Shown one piece after another: positions 48,180 through 60,313 of a DNA stretch of 64,000 nt; the stretch's first letter is position 1, and each line of letters begins with the position of its first letter. Under the pieces are notes generated by a model. That model had not been told where the DNA came from. It ran no database searches and saw nothing but the letters and a program-made list of their open reading frames with translations. This stretch comes from Magnolia sinica (lineage: Eukaryota; Streptophyta; Magnoliopsida; Magnoliales; Magnoliaceae). The stretch spans positions 40,841,001-40,905,000 of the forward strand of contig NC_080588.1 in NCBI RefSeq assembly GCF_029962835.1, written 5' to 3'. The position numbers were made by a program, and so were the translations under genes.

Positions 48180-48850
48180 ATATAGAATTTATGTGAGGCC
48201 TATTGGGATGTACATGAGGCCCATGTGACGAAGTCCATGGTGATGTATATGAGGCCCTTATGTGAGGCCCATGTGATGAGGCCCAATGTGGTGTTTATGA
48301 GGCCCAATGTGATGTATTTGAGGCCCATGTGATAAGGCCAATGCGATTTATGTGAGGCCCCTATGATGAGGCCAATGTGATGTATGTGAGGCCCATGTGA
48401 TAAGGCCAATGTGATTTATGTGAGGCCCATGTGATGAGGCCATTGTGATGTATGTGAGGCCCATGTGATGAGGCCCATCATGATGCCTATGAGGCCCTTG
48501 TGTGAGGCCCATGGTGAAGTACGGTCCATTGCATTGTATATATGAGGCCCAATTGTGATGTGTGATTCCACCATGATGTTGTGATGATGTTTATGATGTC
48601 CATCCATTTTCCTAGTTATATATGAGGCCCAATTGTGATGTGTGATTCCACCATGATGTTGTGATGATGTTTATGATGTCCATCCATTTTTCTAGTTAGT
48701 ACAAAGACCATGGATCCCATTATAGGATAGGTTCTAATGGGCCAAGCCTTGGTAGCAATGATGGTTAAATGTCCACATTGTAAGAGCAGATGGTTAAATG
48801 TCCACATTGTAAGAGCAATGATGGTTAAATGTCTACATTATAATCTCCCT
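48180..48850. repeat. Minisatellites in copy B2, first block
   Basis: 48180-48540 are tandem ~30-bp units 'TGTGAGGCCCATGTGATGA'; 48540-48700 is an ~80-bp duplication ('CCATGATGTTGTGATGATGT' twice); 48750-48840 has three copies of 'GATGGTTAAATGTCCACATT'. Frames across them are artefacts. Confidence 0.82.
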
Positions 48851-49085
48851 AGGGCCCATTGTTAGGCCTATTCTCATATTCTCTTAGTGGGCTAACCCAA
48901 ATTGTTGGCCCTCCATTATGGATTATGCTTCCACTATGCCTTGTAGAGCCCGCCTTGTCCTTATTGGGCCCTTAGGAAGCCCAGAATTGCCATGTGATGG
49001 AACAGGCAAGAAAGCCCACTCCTTGTTCTTAGGCCCAATCTTGATATGAGTAGACCATCTAGGCCCATTCTTGATATGTGTATGC

Positions 49086-49090
49086 CATCT
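49086..49090. repeat. Target site duplication CATCT, left
   Basis: CATCT before the TGAAAAGG terminus of solo LTR E; repeated at 51116-51120 directly after CTTACA. Confidence 0.9.
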
Positions 49091-51115
49091 TGAAAAGGCC
49101 AAGCTATATGTCCTAGAGGGGGGGTGAATAGGACAGTGCCAAATTAAACTTATAACAGCGGAATTAAAATGAATATGATAGCCAAAGTAAATCACAATGC
49201 AGTAAATTAAAATAACCTCAAAATTCAGATCTTGAGAGGTTGATACAAACGTTGTTCTAAGGACAACCTTACACCAAAAACAGAGTTTATGGTAGGACAA
49301 CCTTATTCCTAGAAAGATCTTTGTATCAAGTCTCAAACCGAAGAGGAATACAATAATAAATATAAACTGAATTGAAATAACTTGTAATTAAAAATTTATT
49401 GTTCTAGGGACAGCCATACACCATAAAAATGGCAGGGCAACCTTACTGGAACAACTTTCAAATGAAATTAAAAATCAAGCGATAAAGGAATAGCAAAAAA
49501 TAAATTCTAAGCTATTACAAAATTCTCACAAAGCTTGAAAATAATTACAACATTCACCACCATATATACATCCCACAAAAGAATAATTAAAAATTAGAAG
49601 AATAAATCAATCAAACACAAGGGTTTATAGTGGTTCGCCTGTGTGTTCACCAACTGTTAAACAACAGCCACACAAAAAGCTACTCCACTCCTAATATCCT
49701 CACACAGGGGATATTAGCGTTCACTAAAAATAGGTTTTCCCAGGTTCACCCAAAACCCTTACAATTGTGTCTTTGTATGTGGGCTTACACAATTAAAAAA
49801 AAAACCCCACTTTCGAGTTTTCCTGGCTTTCCTCAGATAACCAATATAACAAGATTTTTCTAGCAAATCTTGAAAGAAACCAAAATAATAGAAAGGAATT
49901 TACAATATGTAAAATACCTAAATATCTCCTTCGTTGTAGCAGCCCGGTAGAACCAAATCAAAGTAGATGATTGAATGTCCAAGTTCAATGTCCAGTACTA
50001 GATTACAATGGTTCTAATTCTAATAGATTTTAAATTAAACCAAATAGGGCTTGCCTTAATTGATTTTGATTCCAAAGAAAGGGAATAACAATTCCTCTTA
50101 TCAAATCAGATTGGAATAGCAGAAACAAAATCAATTAAATAAAGCTTAGGAAAGAGAATATTAAATAAGCACACTTAGCTTAGATGGAGCACAGAATTAT
50201 CTCTCAGAAGTTCGACGAAGATTGGCTTGAATACTTTAATTAATTCGATGATTTCTTCTGAGATTCGTGCACTATTTATAAGTGAGAAGATCGAGTCTTC
50301 GACTGGTCTAGAGTGCTCTTCGACTAGTCGAAGCACTAACAGATATTTGAAAAATCCGGCGGGATATGCTCTGACCGTTCTACGACTGGTCGAAGCTCTC
50401 CTACGACTGGTCGTAGGTTTCCTTCAACTGGTCGTAGGTCCTGCAAATCTTTGTGGACTTGAGTCGAAGATTGTACGACTGGTCGAAGCGTGGACACATT
50501 CTCGACCAGTCGAAGGTCAGGCTGGACTAGTCGAAGGTTAACAGATTTTATCCGAAATTTGTAACAAACTCACGACTGATCGAGGATTTTCTTAGACTAG
50601 TCGAAGCAAGTCTAGGACTAGTCGAAGAAGGCCTAGGACTAGTCGAAGAACAGACCAATCACATGTAAAATAAACATTCATTTTAAGTATCCGAAATGAC
50701 CTACTTCTAAGGTCAACCTATGGTCAATCAAACCTCAACCATGAAGTATGGACATTGAAACATTAGGAACAAGAGACCTTGAAGTATGAGCCTTGAAGTC
50801 TTGATGTAGATCAAACCTTGATGTAGCTCAATCTTGAAAGTGTAGAAACTGCCTTGAACTCTTCTTGAAGTCTTGCAGCTTGAGTCTTGTCTTGTGAGCA
50901 GTTCTTTCATTCAAGATCTTGAGTCTTGTCTTGTGAGCAGTTCTTTCATTCAAGATTGATCCTTGTACTTGTGAGCTTTGCTTGTTGTGAGCTTAGCTTG
51001 TTCATGAATGTTGATCCTTGAAAGAGCTTCACTTAAGCAAGTTATATATAACATAACAGTGATTTTGTCATCATAAATTTGACAACAGACAGGGATATAA
51101 ACTATAGCACTTACA
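49091..51115 (-). repeat. Solo LTR 'E' of the D family (2025 bp)
   Basis: Termini TGAAAAGGCC...GCACTTACA (element strand TGTAAGTGC...CCTTTTCA) flanked by CATCT on both sides; no interior, so a solo LTR. It shares with LTR D the 'agagggggggtgaatag' end block, GTAGGACAACCTTA-type phrases, the ATAGTGGTTCG block, a TATA box (CTTATAAATAG, about 50281-50271 minus) and a TCGACTGGTCGA cluster (50297-50645). A 39-bp tandem duplication ('CTTGAGTCTTGTCTTGTGAG', 50880-50958) lies near its start. Inserted in copy B2. Confidence 0.92.
50297..50645. promoter_or_regulatory. Iterated near-palindrome TCGACTGGTCGA in LTR E
   Basis: About twelve copies of CGACTGGTCGA, CGACTAGTCGA and CGACTGGTCGTAGG, immediately upstream (element strand) of the TATA box at about 50276. 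Homologous in motif and position to the cluster in LTR D. Confidence 0.78.
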
Positions 51116-51339
51116 CATCTAGGCCCATCGTTGATATGAGGAGAGTACATCACTACCGTACCTAGAAGAATATGTGGTATTAGATTTGGTATATCCACTA
51201 TTGAGGACCAATCCTCATGTTATGGATTAGATCTACTGTCCTTCTACGGACCCTGCCATATATATATAGGCCGATTATTGATTGCGAATATGTTTGTATA
51301 TGCACTAAGTATGTGTTAGCATAGCATTATGATTGCATA

Positions 51340-51790
51340 AGTTTATTGTGATTGTGTGAGGCTTATTATGATTATATGAGACCCATTGAGATGGTATGAG
51401 GCCCATTGTGATTGTATGAGGCTCATTATGATTGTATGAGACCCATTGTGATTGTATGAGGTCCATTGTGATTGTATGAGGCTCATTATGACTGTGTGAG
51501 ACCCATTGAGATTGTATGAGGCCCATTGTGATTGTATGAGGCCCATTGTGATTATATGAGGCTTATTGTGATTGTATGAGGCTCATTATGATTGTATGAG
51601 ACCCATTGTGATTGGATGAGGCCCATTGTGATTGTATGAGGCCCATTGTGATTGTACAAGGTTCATTATGATTGTATGAGACCCAATTGTGATGTATGAG
51701 GCCTATTATATGTGTGAGGCCCATTATATGCGTAAGGCCCATTGTATGTGTGAGGCCTAATTGTGATGTGTGAGGTCCATCATGTGTGGG
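51340..51790. repeat. Minisatellite in copy B2, second block
   Basis: About twenty tandem units of ~20 bp 'ATTGTATGAGGCCCATTGTG' with few variants. More regular than the first block, so more recently amplified. Confidence 0.88.
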
Positions 51791-52857
51791 TGACTATGTC
51801 CAACCACCCATTCACTTATACAGGCCATGAGCTATCTTATACCGGCCCACCATGTTGTATGTGATTATGATCATGCTTAGTATACTTCATGATACATGCC
51901 CATACACATCATCTGCATGCTTGTTATGAGGAGTGATTGAGCATAGCATGTGCCATTGGGCTGATTGTTTATGGGACTCCATGAGAGGCGAACTTGCCCC
52001 ACATGAGCGCGCGATACGTGCAGGTTCGATGAATGACTAGATAGCATGACTCGGGCATCTCACATATTGTGATATGACCACCGTATGCATTAGCGACATC
52101 AGGGTCGTGGCCTCCACATGCATATCGTGGACGGCCAGATGGGACACCAGAAATGTTTGGTTCTAACATATAGTCATGTTGGATGTCCATGGGTGAAAGT
52201 CCCTAAACCCCCGTGGCCAGGGGATGCTCCAACGTCGAGACCGAGTGGAAGACATGAGCGCCGAGTGCCGAATAACAAGAGGTCGCGCTTCCCATTGTGT
52301 CGCCATCGGTTGGAAGGGGGTATGGCCTTATCCGCCTAAGTGTGGGGGCTATAAGCTAGGCTGAGTTTGACCAGCTCGTAAATGGGTCTGCTACCGACGA
52401 ACCGGGTCGATATTGGTAGGTGGATAGTGAGGTCTCTTTCACTCACTTAGTTACATCGACCAGTGTAGAGTTTACTAGACCCCGGTGATGATATCAGAGA
52501 TGTACGGTACTGATATGTGGACTTACTGAGTAGGAGTTGCATACTCATTCATTCATTCATTATCCACTTAGGCTGGTGGTGCGCAACTAATTTGTTATGT
52601 GTACCTTTGCAATGGTCAGGATTTCTATTGAGGTGCGCGACCAACCTGAGATCGGGAGTTTACCACATTGAGTCTAGCTATCCAAATTTAGTTATGAGAC
52701 TAGTTTGGATAGAAGTCCCTTGTGATGGACCCCATAGCCTGTGATACTACGTACTATGATCTCGACTTCACACTCTAGCTTGGTCATTCCTTTCACACCG
52801 CATATTGCATTGCATCCCCAGTACATGGCATTTGGTTTACCATGACCCCACATTGCA

Positions 52858-53050
52858 TACTCTGATATTATTTAACTCATAGACTTGTCAGTATCTCTGC
52901 TTACTCTGATATTATGTGACTCATGGACTTGTCAGTATCTTTGCTTACTCTGATATTGTATGACTCATGGACTTGTCAGTATTTCTACTTTCTCTAATAT
53001 CATATGATTCATGAACTTGCCAGTATTTCCTACATTGTATGATTTATGGA
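52858..53050. repeat. Four-copy ~57-bp tandem repeat near the end of LTR B2
   Basis: Units begin 'TACTCTGATATTATGTGACT' and contain 'CATGGACTTGTCAGTAT'. Related single copies exist in B1 (near 10840) and inverted in B4 (60900-61000). Confidence 0.82.
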
Positions 53051-53455
53051 CTTGTATTGTATACTTAACACCTACGTTGTGTACACACATACATCACCCT
53101 CTAAGATTTTTATAAGCTTATACACGATAGGTGCGTGTAGGTAACGTTAGGACGCAATTGAGCTGTGGAAGAAGCGTGCGACAGAGCTTCTGGAGTTTTG
53201 ATACCCATCCTGTATTTTCCCTTCCACATTATACTCAAATGCTTTGATTATAGTGGATATGTGGTGATATTATTTTGTGACTTAGTTATGCTTAAAAAAA
53301 TATTTTTATGTTGAAAATCCTCCTTGTAGGATCCCAGGATTGGAATCTGGCATATGGATGTTGGGAGCCGAGAATACGGTACTATAGAGGCTAGCTGTGC
53401 TGGATTCGGTGATCGGGAATTTTGTGACCCCAGTTTCTGAGTTTGGGGCCTGATA

Positions 53456-53631
53456 GGAGTTGGTATCAGAGAATAACTTGGGAATACCTGAGGACAACAT
53501 CACATATCTGCTATAACTTAGGGCAATTAGGTCCCGAGATTGATAACTTCACAACCTTTCTGATAAAGTTCTATATTGTGTGTATGTGATAGTAAATTTC
53601 AAGAAGGAAATTTTTATTAGGAGGGGAGAGT
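53456..53631 (+). mobile_element. Deleted interior of the B element (176 bp)
   Basis: Between the two B LTRs only 176 bp remain. They start with the primer-binding site TGGTATCAGAGA (53461-53472), matching initiator Met tRNA, and end with a polypurine tract (AGGAGGGGAGAG, about 53619-53630) preceded by 'TTTCAAGAAGGAAATTTTTATT', the usual 3' border of Tekay/Del-like gypsy interiors. All coding parts are absent. This also proves the plus-strand direction of B2 and the LTR status of the family. Confidence 0.85.
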
Positions 53632-54188
53632 TGTCAACCCGGTGTCATAGTAATCATTATGTTCCTTACGTCCCCGCGATCCTCACGGTCAAATTCTGAC
53701 AACCCGCGACCTATAGGTAGCATTTACGAGCGTCCCTGAGTCGTACCCTGTCAACCCGAGTCAACTCAACCTGAGACTTATGCCATTGTGACTACATTGT
53801 CGCCACAGTTCCCGTATCTCGTGCGCCAATCCGACGCTTAGATCTTAAGTTGTGGATTGCGAATGGTAATGGCTGTGGATCGCGCGTTGCGGGATCCACC
53901 TATCCAAATTGTACATTTCCCTAGGAAATCCATCATTAGGATGATGCGACCCTTGGGGTGACATCACCCTACCCTAGCCACCCTAGCCCCATGCTTACTT
54001 GTAATCATGCCTTTCTCTTCCCCAAACTCATAATTACCTTACATAGAAATCATTCCAAGCTTTATCTCTCTCTTCCTCCCTTTCTCCCTCATTTCTCATC
54101 TCCCCTAGTAATAGAGAAGCCATGGACTCCCAAAAATCCAGCCACATCCCAAGCTCATTTACCCTAATCCAACCATCAAGAGACCATC
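53632..54188 (+). repeat. 3' LTR of B element (copy B3), first 557 bp
   Basis: Begins TGTCAACCCGGTGTC right after the polypurine tract and aligns with the start of B2 ('AAATCCATCATTAGGATGAT', 'CATGCTTACTTGTAATCATG'). CACTA 2 interrupts it after 'GAGACCATC'; the remainder would lie beyond the window. Confidence 0.88.
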
Positions 54189-54204
54189 CACTATCGGAAA
54201 ACTA

Positions 54205-54460
54205 GGCAAAGGCTACGGTTTTCGTCCGTAACACGACTGTTGTCATAGGTGCCGAGCCAATAGGTTTGAAACCTATGGCTATGGATTTAATCCATATACA
54301 TAGATGACAATAGCTACAGATATAATCCGTAGCATCTATTTCTGTAGCCAAAAGTACCTACAACTATGGATAGTATTTGTACCTAAAAGTAGTGATGGAT
54401 CTGTAGCAATAGGGTTGTCAGATTACCAACTACGGTCAATATCTGCAGTTATTACCTACA
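54205..54460. repeat. Subterminal repeats of CACTA 2, left
   Basis: Degenerate copies of 'AGCTACAGATATAATCCGTA' and 'GGCTACGG...CCGTAAC', the same motif class as in CACTA 1 but less regular, suggesting greater age or a different subfamily. Confidence 0.72.
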
Positions 54461-55299
54461 TTAAAAAAAATTATAATCATTCATTCATTCAATTACCACC
54501 TGCATAATCATTCATTCATTCATTCAATTAAGCATCTATTTCAAAACCAATTTCAATCTACAGGCCATCCAACAACACAAGCTCTTCACAACCAATTAAG
54601 CATTATGAGCAACCATATATTTGTCAACAAAACAATTACCTGACATCATAAATGCAGTGATAAAAGGAATACCTCTTTGCATTTTTCAATAAGAGGCTTT
54701 GTAAGAGATCCATTGGTCTAGGTTAATTCAACCTCTCTAGATACATACAAACTCGATAAGAAAACAATAGTTAAACTGAAAGAAACCAAAAGTAATAGAA
54801 ACAATAAAAGAAATAGAAAAAATAAAAGAAATAGAAAAAAAAAAGCAAAAAAGAAAAAGGAAGAAGAAAGAAAGACAATTTTTACATATTAACGACCAAG
54901 AAAGACATGTGTCACCTACAAACCTAAAAACAGCATTTTCTTCTTTAGTACCAAAATGAAAAGAAAGAAAGAAAATTTAGAAGATGTGTTGTCTTGAAGG
55001 AATAAGAATGCTTACTCTTCTTTTTTTTAATGAAGAAATATACCCCAAAATACATCCAAAAGAGAGCTGTGAATATCCAACGGAGGATTACAAGTCTGTC
55101 AAAACAATAAATGGTTTTACCGAGTTTATTCTGGCACCAAAACCCCTAATAAATAAAGGGGGACAACAAGTCTCCAAATCCAAGAAATAATAAAAATCCA
55201 ACTAATAAATAAAGAAAAGAAATGGAAATTGTAGGCTTAATCAATTAAATAGATACCTCTATATTTTGACTATTGATACATCCAACATTACAAGCTAAT

Positions 55300-55497
55300 T
55301 TTGGGTATTAAAACTGATTTAGACAATGTATTCCAAAGAAGGCACTTAATCTGCAGCAAAGCCTCCAAAGCTTTTGTATGATGCCTTGTAACTTGTAATT
55401 TTGGGTATTAAAACTAATTTAGAGAATGCATTCCAAAGAAGGCACTTACTTAATCTGCAGTAAAGCATCCAAAGCTTTTGTATGATGCCTTGTAAAC
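55300..55497. repeat. ~98-bp tandem duplication in CACTA 2
   Basis: Two copies of a unit containing 'ATTTTGGGTATTAAAACT', 'TTCCAAAGAAGGCACTTA' and 'AGCTTTTGTATGATGCCTTG'. No coding content recognised. Confidence 0.82.
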
Positions 55498-55499
55498 AA

Positions 55500-57457
55500 C
55501 AATGCTAAAACAGATTTACTGGAAAAGAAAAGGCACATTATAATTTCCAGAGACCCACATAAACATATCCACTTTGCTACTACAAACACATAAACAGTCT
55601 AAACTAGAGTTTAATCAATTATTGTGCATGAGCAACCACGCCACTTGCATTCCCAAAAAAAATGCCCAGCAACATTGACTGGAATCCCATGGTTTCCTGC
55701 AGCAACAAAAGACATATATGTCTGTATTTAATGATGATGAAATTCATTTCCAACTAAAGAAGAAATTCATTCCAACCATATATGAAACTTGTCTTAGCTC
55801 CGACTCAAGCATGTTTCTTCATAAAAAAAAAAAATAAAATTCAAGATGAACTTATTTGGCCCATGCAATATTGTATACAAAAAGAATCATTTTCAATGAG
55901 TACTTAGGAGTACTTTTTAATACCTTTAGAAGGAATCATAAGGCATTCTACTGCAGAAGTTAATATGCAGTGAGAAAATACTCCAATTTATGCTATTTAT
56001 GTAAAATAGTAAGAAAGTGGCCAAAGTTAATATGTAAAATACCAAGGAATTATGTGATCTTAAGCTTCAGGAAATGTATAATTTGTTGCCATTTCCTGCC
56101 AAATCAAACACAACATTCTTAAAATAAACCAAAATTTTCAGCCAAAAGGAGAATAGTTAAAAGAGGCTAGAAATCCATCTTCACATGTTGACTTGAACCC
56201 AAGGTCTTGCACAAGCATGAAATGCCCAAGAACTAAGGCAAATGGGTACACGTATTGCATGTCGACATGGTGTAGGACTTCAACGTGGATGTTCCCCACC
56301 TTGACTGATTAAAACTTATAAGCAAAACAATAATAGAATTATTTTACGTGGTGCGAAGGATTTTAAAATTGTTTCGTAAGATCCACCATGATGTATGGGT
56401 CATATCCATGCTGTTCATCCCTCAGTCAAGTGCATGGAATAATCTCATAAGAGAGTTTAACAAAATATTAATATGCATGGAAAAAGAAGCAAGCAAATAT
56501 ACAAATCCTATTGCCAGTGAAATGTAATTTGAGATTTACTGAGTAATACTTACAAGTTATGGTTGCTACCTCAGACCCAAGAAGGTATGACCCTAGTTAG
56601 CATGTTGCTAGTAAGATACCTACATTAAAAAAGTAATTTCATGAGACGGATTTCTAATTTGTACAAAAATATCACCAAAGCATCATTGAGGGTCCAAAAA
56701 TTACAAAAGGATTGTCCATTTTCTTGAAGTATCTAGTAAGAGAATCAATGAAATTTTTGTAATGAATGTCTACTTTCTTACATATAAGCTAGCGCTGAGA
56801 GTCTTGAAAAGCTGCTTGGAATTTCTCTTATCGAATTGTTAAAGGAAAGGTCTCTGCAAGAGAAAATTATCGTCAAAAAAAAAACTGGGGAAGATTCTCT
56901 CTGAAATGAATTTGTAAGTTACATGTATTCAATGCGTGTTCTCATCCATAGTCGGACATGTGATTGAAGAGTGTAGTATATTGTAAAGAACATGGAATGC
57001 ACAAAAGGATTTTCCTTATCCGGTAGCATGATGGATTAGCTAGTACATGGCAAATTAAACATAGAAATGAAAGTGAAAGGCCAAATAACCATGAATTTGG
57101 TGTTGAATCACTTCATTTTTTCACTTCCCTTCCTGATTAACTTCTTTCTGGGGTTTTTATTTAGTCATCATGGTTTCACAACTTAAGTATGCAGCTAATA
57201 AATTCCACCCATAGTTTTAACAGCCTTTTTGTTGATGGTCCAGGAAGGAATATGTTAGAATTCTACCAGAGATGCAGTAGTAGATTGTAGCAAGAGGAAA
57301 CTATACAAACTTGTAAAAAACAACACCCATAGGCTCAGGGGAAACTTCCTTCCCTAGAGACCATTTCCCACCCTAGATATAAAAAGCCCAAATGTGATTT
57401 CCTGTAACTAACATTGTCCATGAGCATAGATAGAAAATCAGATTGGAAGAAAGTTAC
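55500..57457. other. CACTA 2 interior, no recognised content
   Basis: AT-rich DNA. I looked for further SEC3 exons downstream of the LLDGIQ exon on the minus strand and found none. It may be captured intron or transposon filler. Confidence 0.5.
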
Positions 57458-60313
57458 TTGGATCCCATCGAGCAACTCTTGTAGAGATTCATTTAATGCT
57501 CCTAGCTCAGCAAAATTAGTGCCTGGAAAGAATGAAACATGTCAAACTTGTACTATCAAGAGAATATCCTGTGAGAGAACTGTAGGAGAATACATATAGA
57601 AGGGGATTACTAGGCTTTATGTCATTTCCGTCAAGGTCCATAAGGCTCAACTCATCGTCATTAGCATCATCAGCAGTGGCACCGCTTTTACTGGAATTAG
57701 CGGGTGGAACAAATGCAAGAACTTCAAAGCACATGAACTGTGCAAAAAAATGAACTCTGGAATTAAGTGGTGAAGGTAGTTAAAAATCCCATACCCTACA
57801 AGGGTCTTAGTAAAAGCATAAGAATAGAGAAGCAGCATAGAATAACCTCATCCATAAGAAGAGGGATAAATATTCTAAGCATCTTCGAGTATGCTTCAGA
57901 AACTATAGAAGTGTCTGCACTGTTCGTAGCCTGATTAGAACCTGCAGAAGCTTCAAGCTAGACTGTTGGATTTCTTGATGCTTTGGTACTGGCATGAAGT
58001 TCATTCGTAAACTCACGAGCCTATCAATGATAGGGAAAAATATTAAAAATCTAGTACCCATAGTTCCACAACAAACAAACCTATTATTACTATCAGCCAT
58101 CCCAATTCCGAAACATTAAAGTGGGCCATCACTCCCCATTGCAAGATTTATACAAGCATAAACAAATGGAATGGCAAAATATCAAATACAATGATCAATA
58201 TAATGACCTCATGAATAAAGCATGTAGATGGAGATGGGAATATTAGCTTATCAAGATGATGAAATCAAATACAGTTCTGACCTCTCGACGAAGCAACAAA
58301 TTAAGGGAATGACAATAAGCTTTCCTTAGAGGGCCCATGCAATTCTTATCAAGACTCTAGAAATTTTATAGTAACAAGGAAAAATGAGAAATGATTAGAC
58401 AAAGTGGAGAAGTAAAATCTTCTGTTAATGTTTATGCATTCCAGAAGCGTTCAAACCTTCAAATGTTGTAGAAGGCATGCATATGTCCTGCACTTGTACC
58501 GAAGATTAGCATGATCAGGCATCTTCAACTGCCCTCGCTACAAAGATACAAGCAAACAAACTACACTAAGATTTTATCAACTATGACAACTTCCATAAAT
58601 TGTCAGGAATACGACAGCAGGAAACTCGGAGTATACCTAAGAAAAGTAGCTCTTGTCACTTATAATTAAATCCACTAGACTAGCAAAGTAACTTCTCAAG
58701 AATTCTGATGCTCACCGAACAAATGTAGATTTTAGTTTTTCAAGTTCAGCACGCTTCTCCTCAACTTGTATGGATTTCAGTATCCAAATCTCAAATCCAA
58801 GTTAATCACACGACAGAAGTGAGAATGTAAATATGACAGGATAGAGAGTGAGGGCATATTTAGATGCACACCAAATTCATAAATCTTACAGATTTTTAAT
58901 TGCCAAATTCAAGATTTATGTAATTGATGTGTTTGGGTTGGCCTTAATTGATAAATCTACTAATCTCAAAATTAGAGGAGGCATAAATCATGGATGTGGG
59001 GATTAACAAAAAAAAAAAAAACTTAAAATTCCCTAATTGGTCTAATGGCTATGATCATTCAATCAAAGTCATGTTTGAGAGGGATAAGCAATCAAAGTGG
59101 ACCCCACATGATGAAAAATAATGAATATAACAAGGGGAAAAAACAACAAATATGTTAATTAATGAACTTCCAATTTCATGAAGATGTTCATGAATTGACT
59201 AGTTTCATGTATCCAAATGGGCCCTAATTCAGATATCTACAATCAGATTAAATAAAAATAAAAAGCTTGATGACCATAAAAAATTCTTTAGCAACCCCTG
59301 TGGATCAATTAGGAAAGCCTTGGCTAGTTCCTAATGATGCATTCAGCAACTCCTCAAGTTTCAGTGAGCGTTGCTAGTGAACTTTTATATGTTAGAATAC
59401 TGTATCAAGATAATTGGCGCATGAAAGCAGGAAAGTAGCACTTTCTAGGGCAATATGATGCCAACCTCTATTAGAAATCTACAAGATACGACTATAGATC
59501 TAGCAGCGTATGGTTGGATATACACTGAGACATGATTTATTTTCATTTCCCCTGCTTTTTTCTTCTTCTTTTTTTTTTCTTTTTTGTTCAATTCCTATTC
59601 TACTTTATGGCCTTTGTCATAACCACACAATGGCCCATACCCGATATTTGTAAGCATACCCTACTTTAAGTTCGCAATATCATGGGTTTTTGGACAGAAA
59701 GTGGAGATTCAAAACTAATTAAAAGAGGCAGTACACATACAACTCTCATGTTTGCATAGTAAGGATCCAGATTTGGCACTTCTAGAGCACACAAAGCACC
59801 AGTTAACCATTCACAAGCTTCAACATTATTTAGCATGCGTGCCTCGTCAAATGAGTCTTCGGTTAAAGATGTTGCAAACTGCATTGAAGGGAATGTGGTT
59901 AGAAACTATATTAAAAGATGTATGTATTCTTTCTTTCTTTTTCTTTTTCTTCTTTTTTTTTTTTTAATCGAATGAAGGGTGTGCCAGGCCTTTGCAGTAG
60001 TCGAACATAAGGGCGACATTCGAGGGCCCTAGTAGGAAGCTACCGTGAGGCCCTCTACCACAGGAAATTATTTAATAACATGTGGACAAATGGCCTAGTT
60101 TTAGATATTAAATTGATAAAAACATATACTAAGCTCTTCATTTAAAAGTTATTCCACGAAGCATGCATTGCGGCTGAAATCTCAAAGAATCATAAGTAGT
60201 TAAATTGCAATCAATGTACCATATTTTAAAGGAACAAACCTCAGAAGGGACACACAAATGTTCGAGAAGCTTTTCAAGCTCTTCCACGAGTGATTTATTA
60301 TTTACAGACCGCA
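57458..60313 (-). pseudogene. SEC3 (fragment): Captured, degenerate fragment of exocyst gene SEC3 with introns
   Basis: SEC3 is the exocyst subunit that helps tether secretory vesicles to the plasma membrane. Minus-strand exons, in gene order: about 60313-60240 (NNKSLV/IEELDKLLERL-like, seen as [20 protein letters not shown]), 59878-59741 ([33 protein letters not shown]), 58764-58637 (EEKRAELEKLKSTF, EFLRSYFASLVD, ISDKSYFS), 58537-58457 (RGQLKMPDHANLRYKCRTYA), 58356-58282 ([20 protein letters not shown]), 58020-57847 (AREFTNELHASTKASRNPTV, SKMLRIFIPLLMDE), 57756-57611 (FMCFEVLAF, acidic DDAND...DLDGND) and 57522-57458 (ALNESLQELLDGIQ). Splice sites mostly conform to AG...GT, so genomic DNA was captured. 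It is dead: stops replace an Arg (exon 58764-58637), the Gln ending that exon, and the Trp after NPTV; a T-run gained one base in exon 57756-57611. First exon and C-terminus are missing. Confidence 0.88.

Larger units (their letters stand above)
45358..53455 (+). repeat. 5' LTR of B element (copy B2), split by solo LTR E
   Basis: Starts TGTCAGGCCTGTGTCC and ends ...GAGTTTGGGGCCTGATA; a primer-binding site follows five bases later. Homologous along its length to B1 and the solo B LTR. Without LTR E and its duplication it is about 6.1 kb, longer than the solo copy, mainly through two minisatellite blocks and small tandem duplications. Against its partner LTR at 53632 it differs at roughly one position in six to eight by eye, with many C/T changes, so the element is old. 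Confidence 0.85.

Noticed and set aside
57458-60313. A functional SEC3 gene running through the window
   Set aside because: Three in-frame stops and a frame change in otherwise conserved exons, and the C-terminal exons are missing before the CACTA end at 54189.
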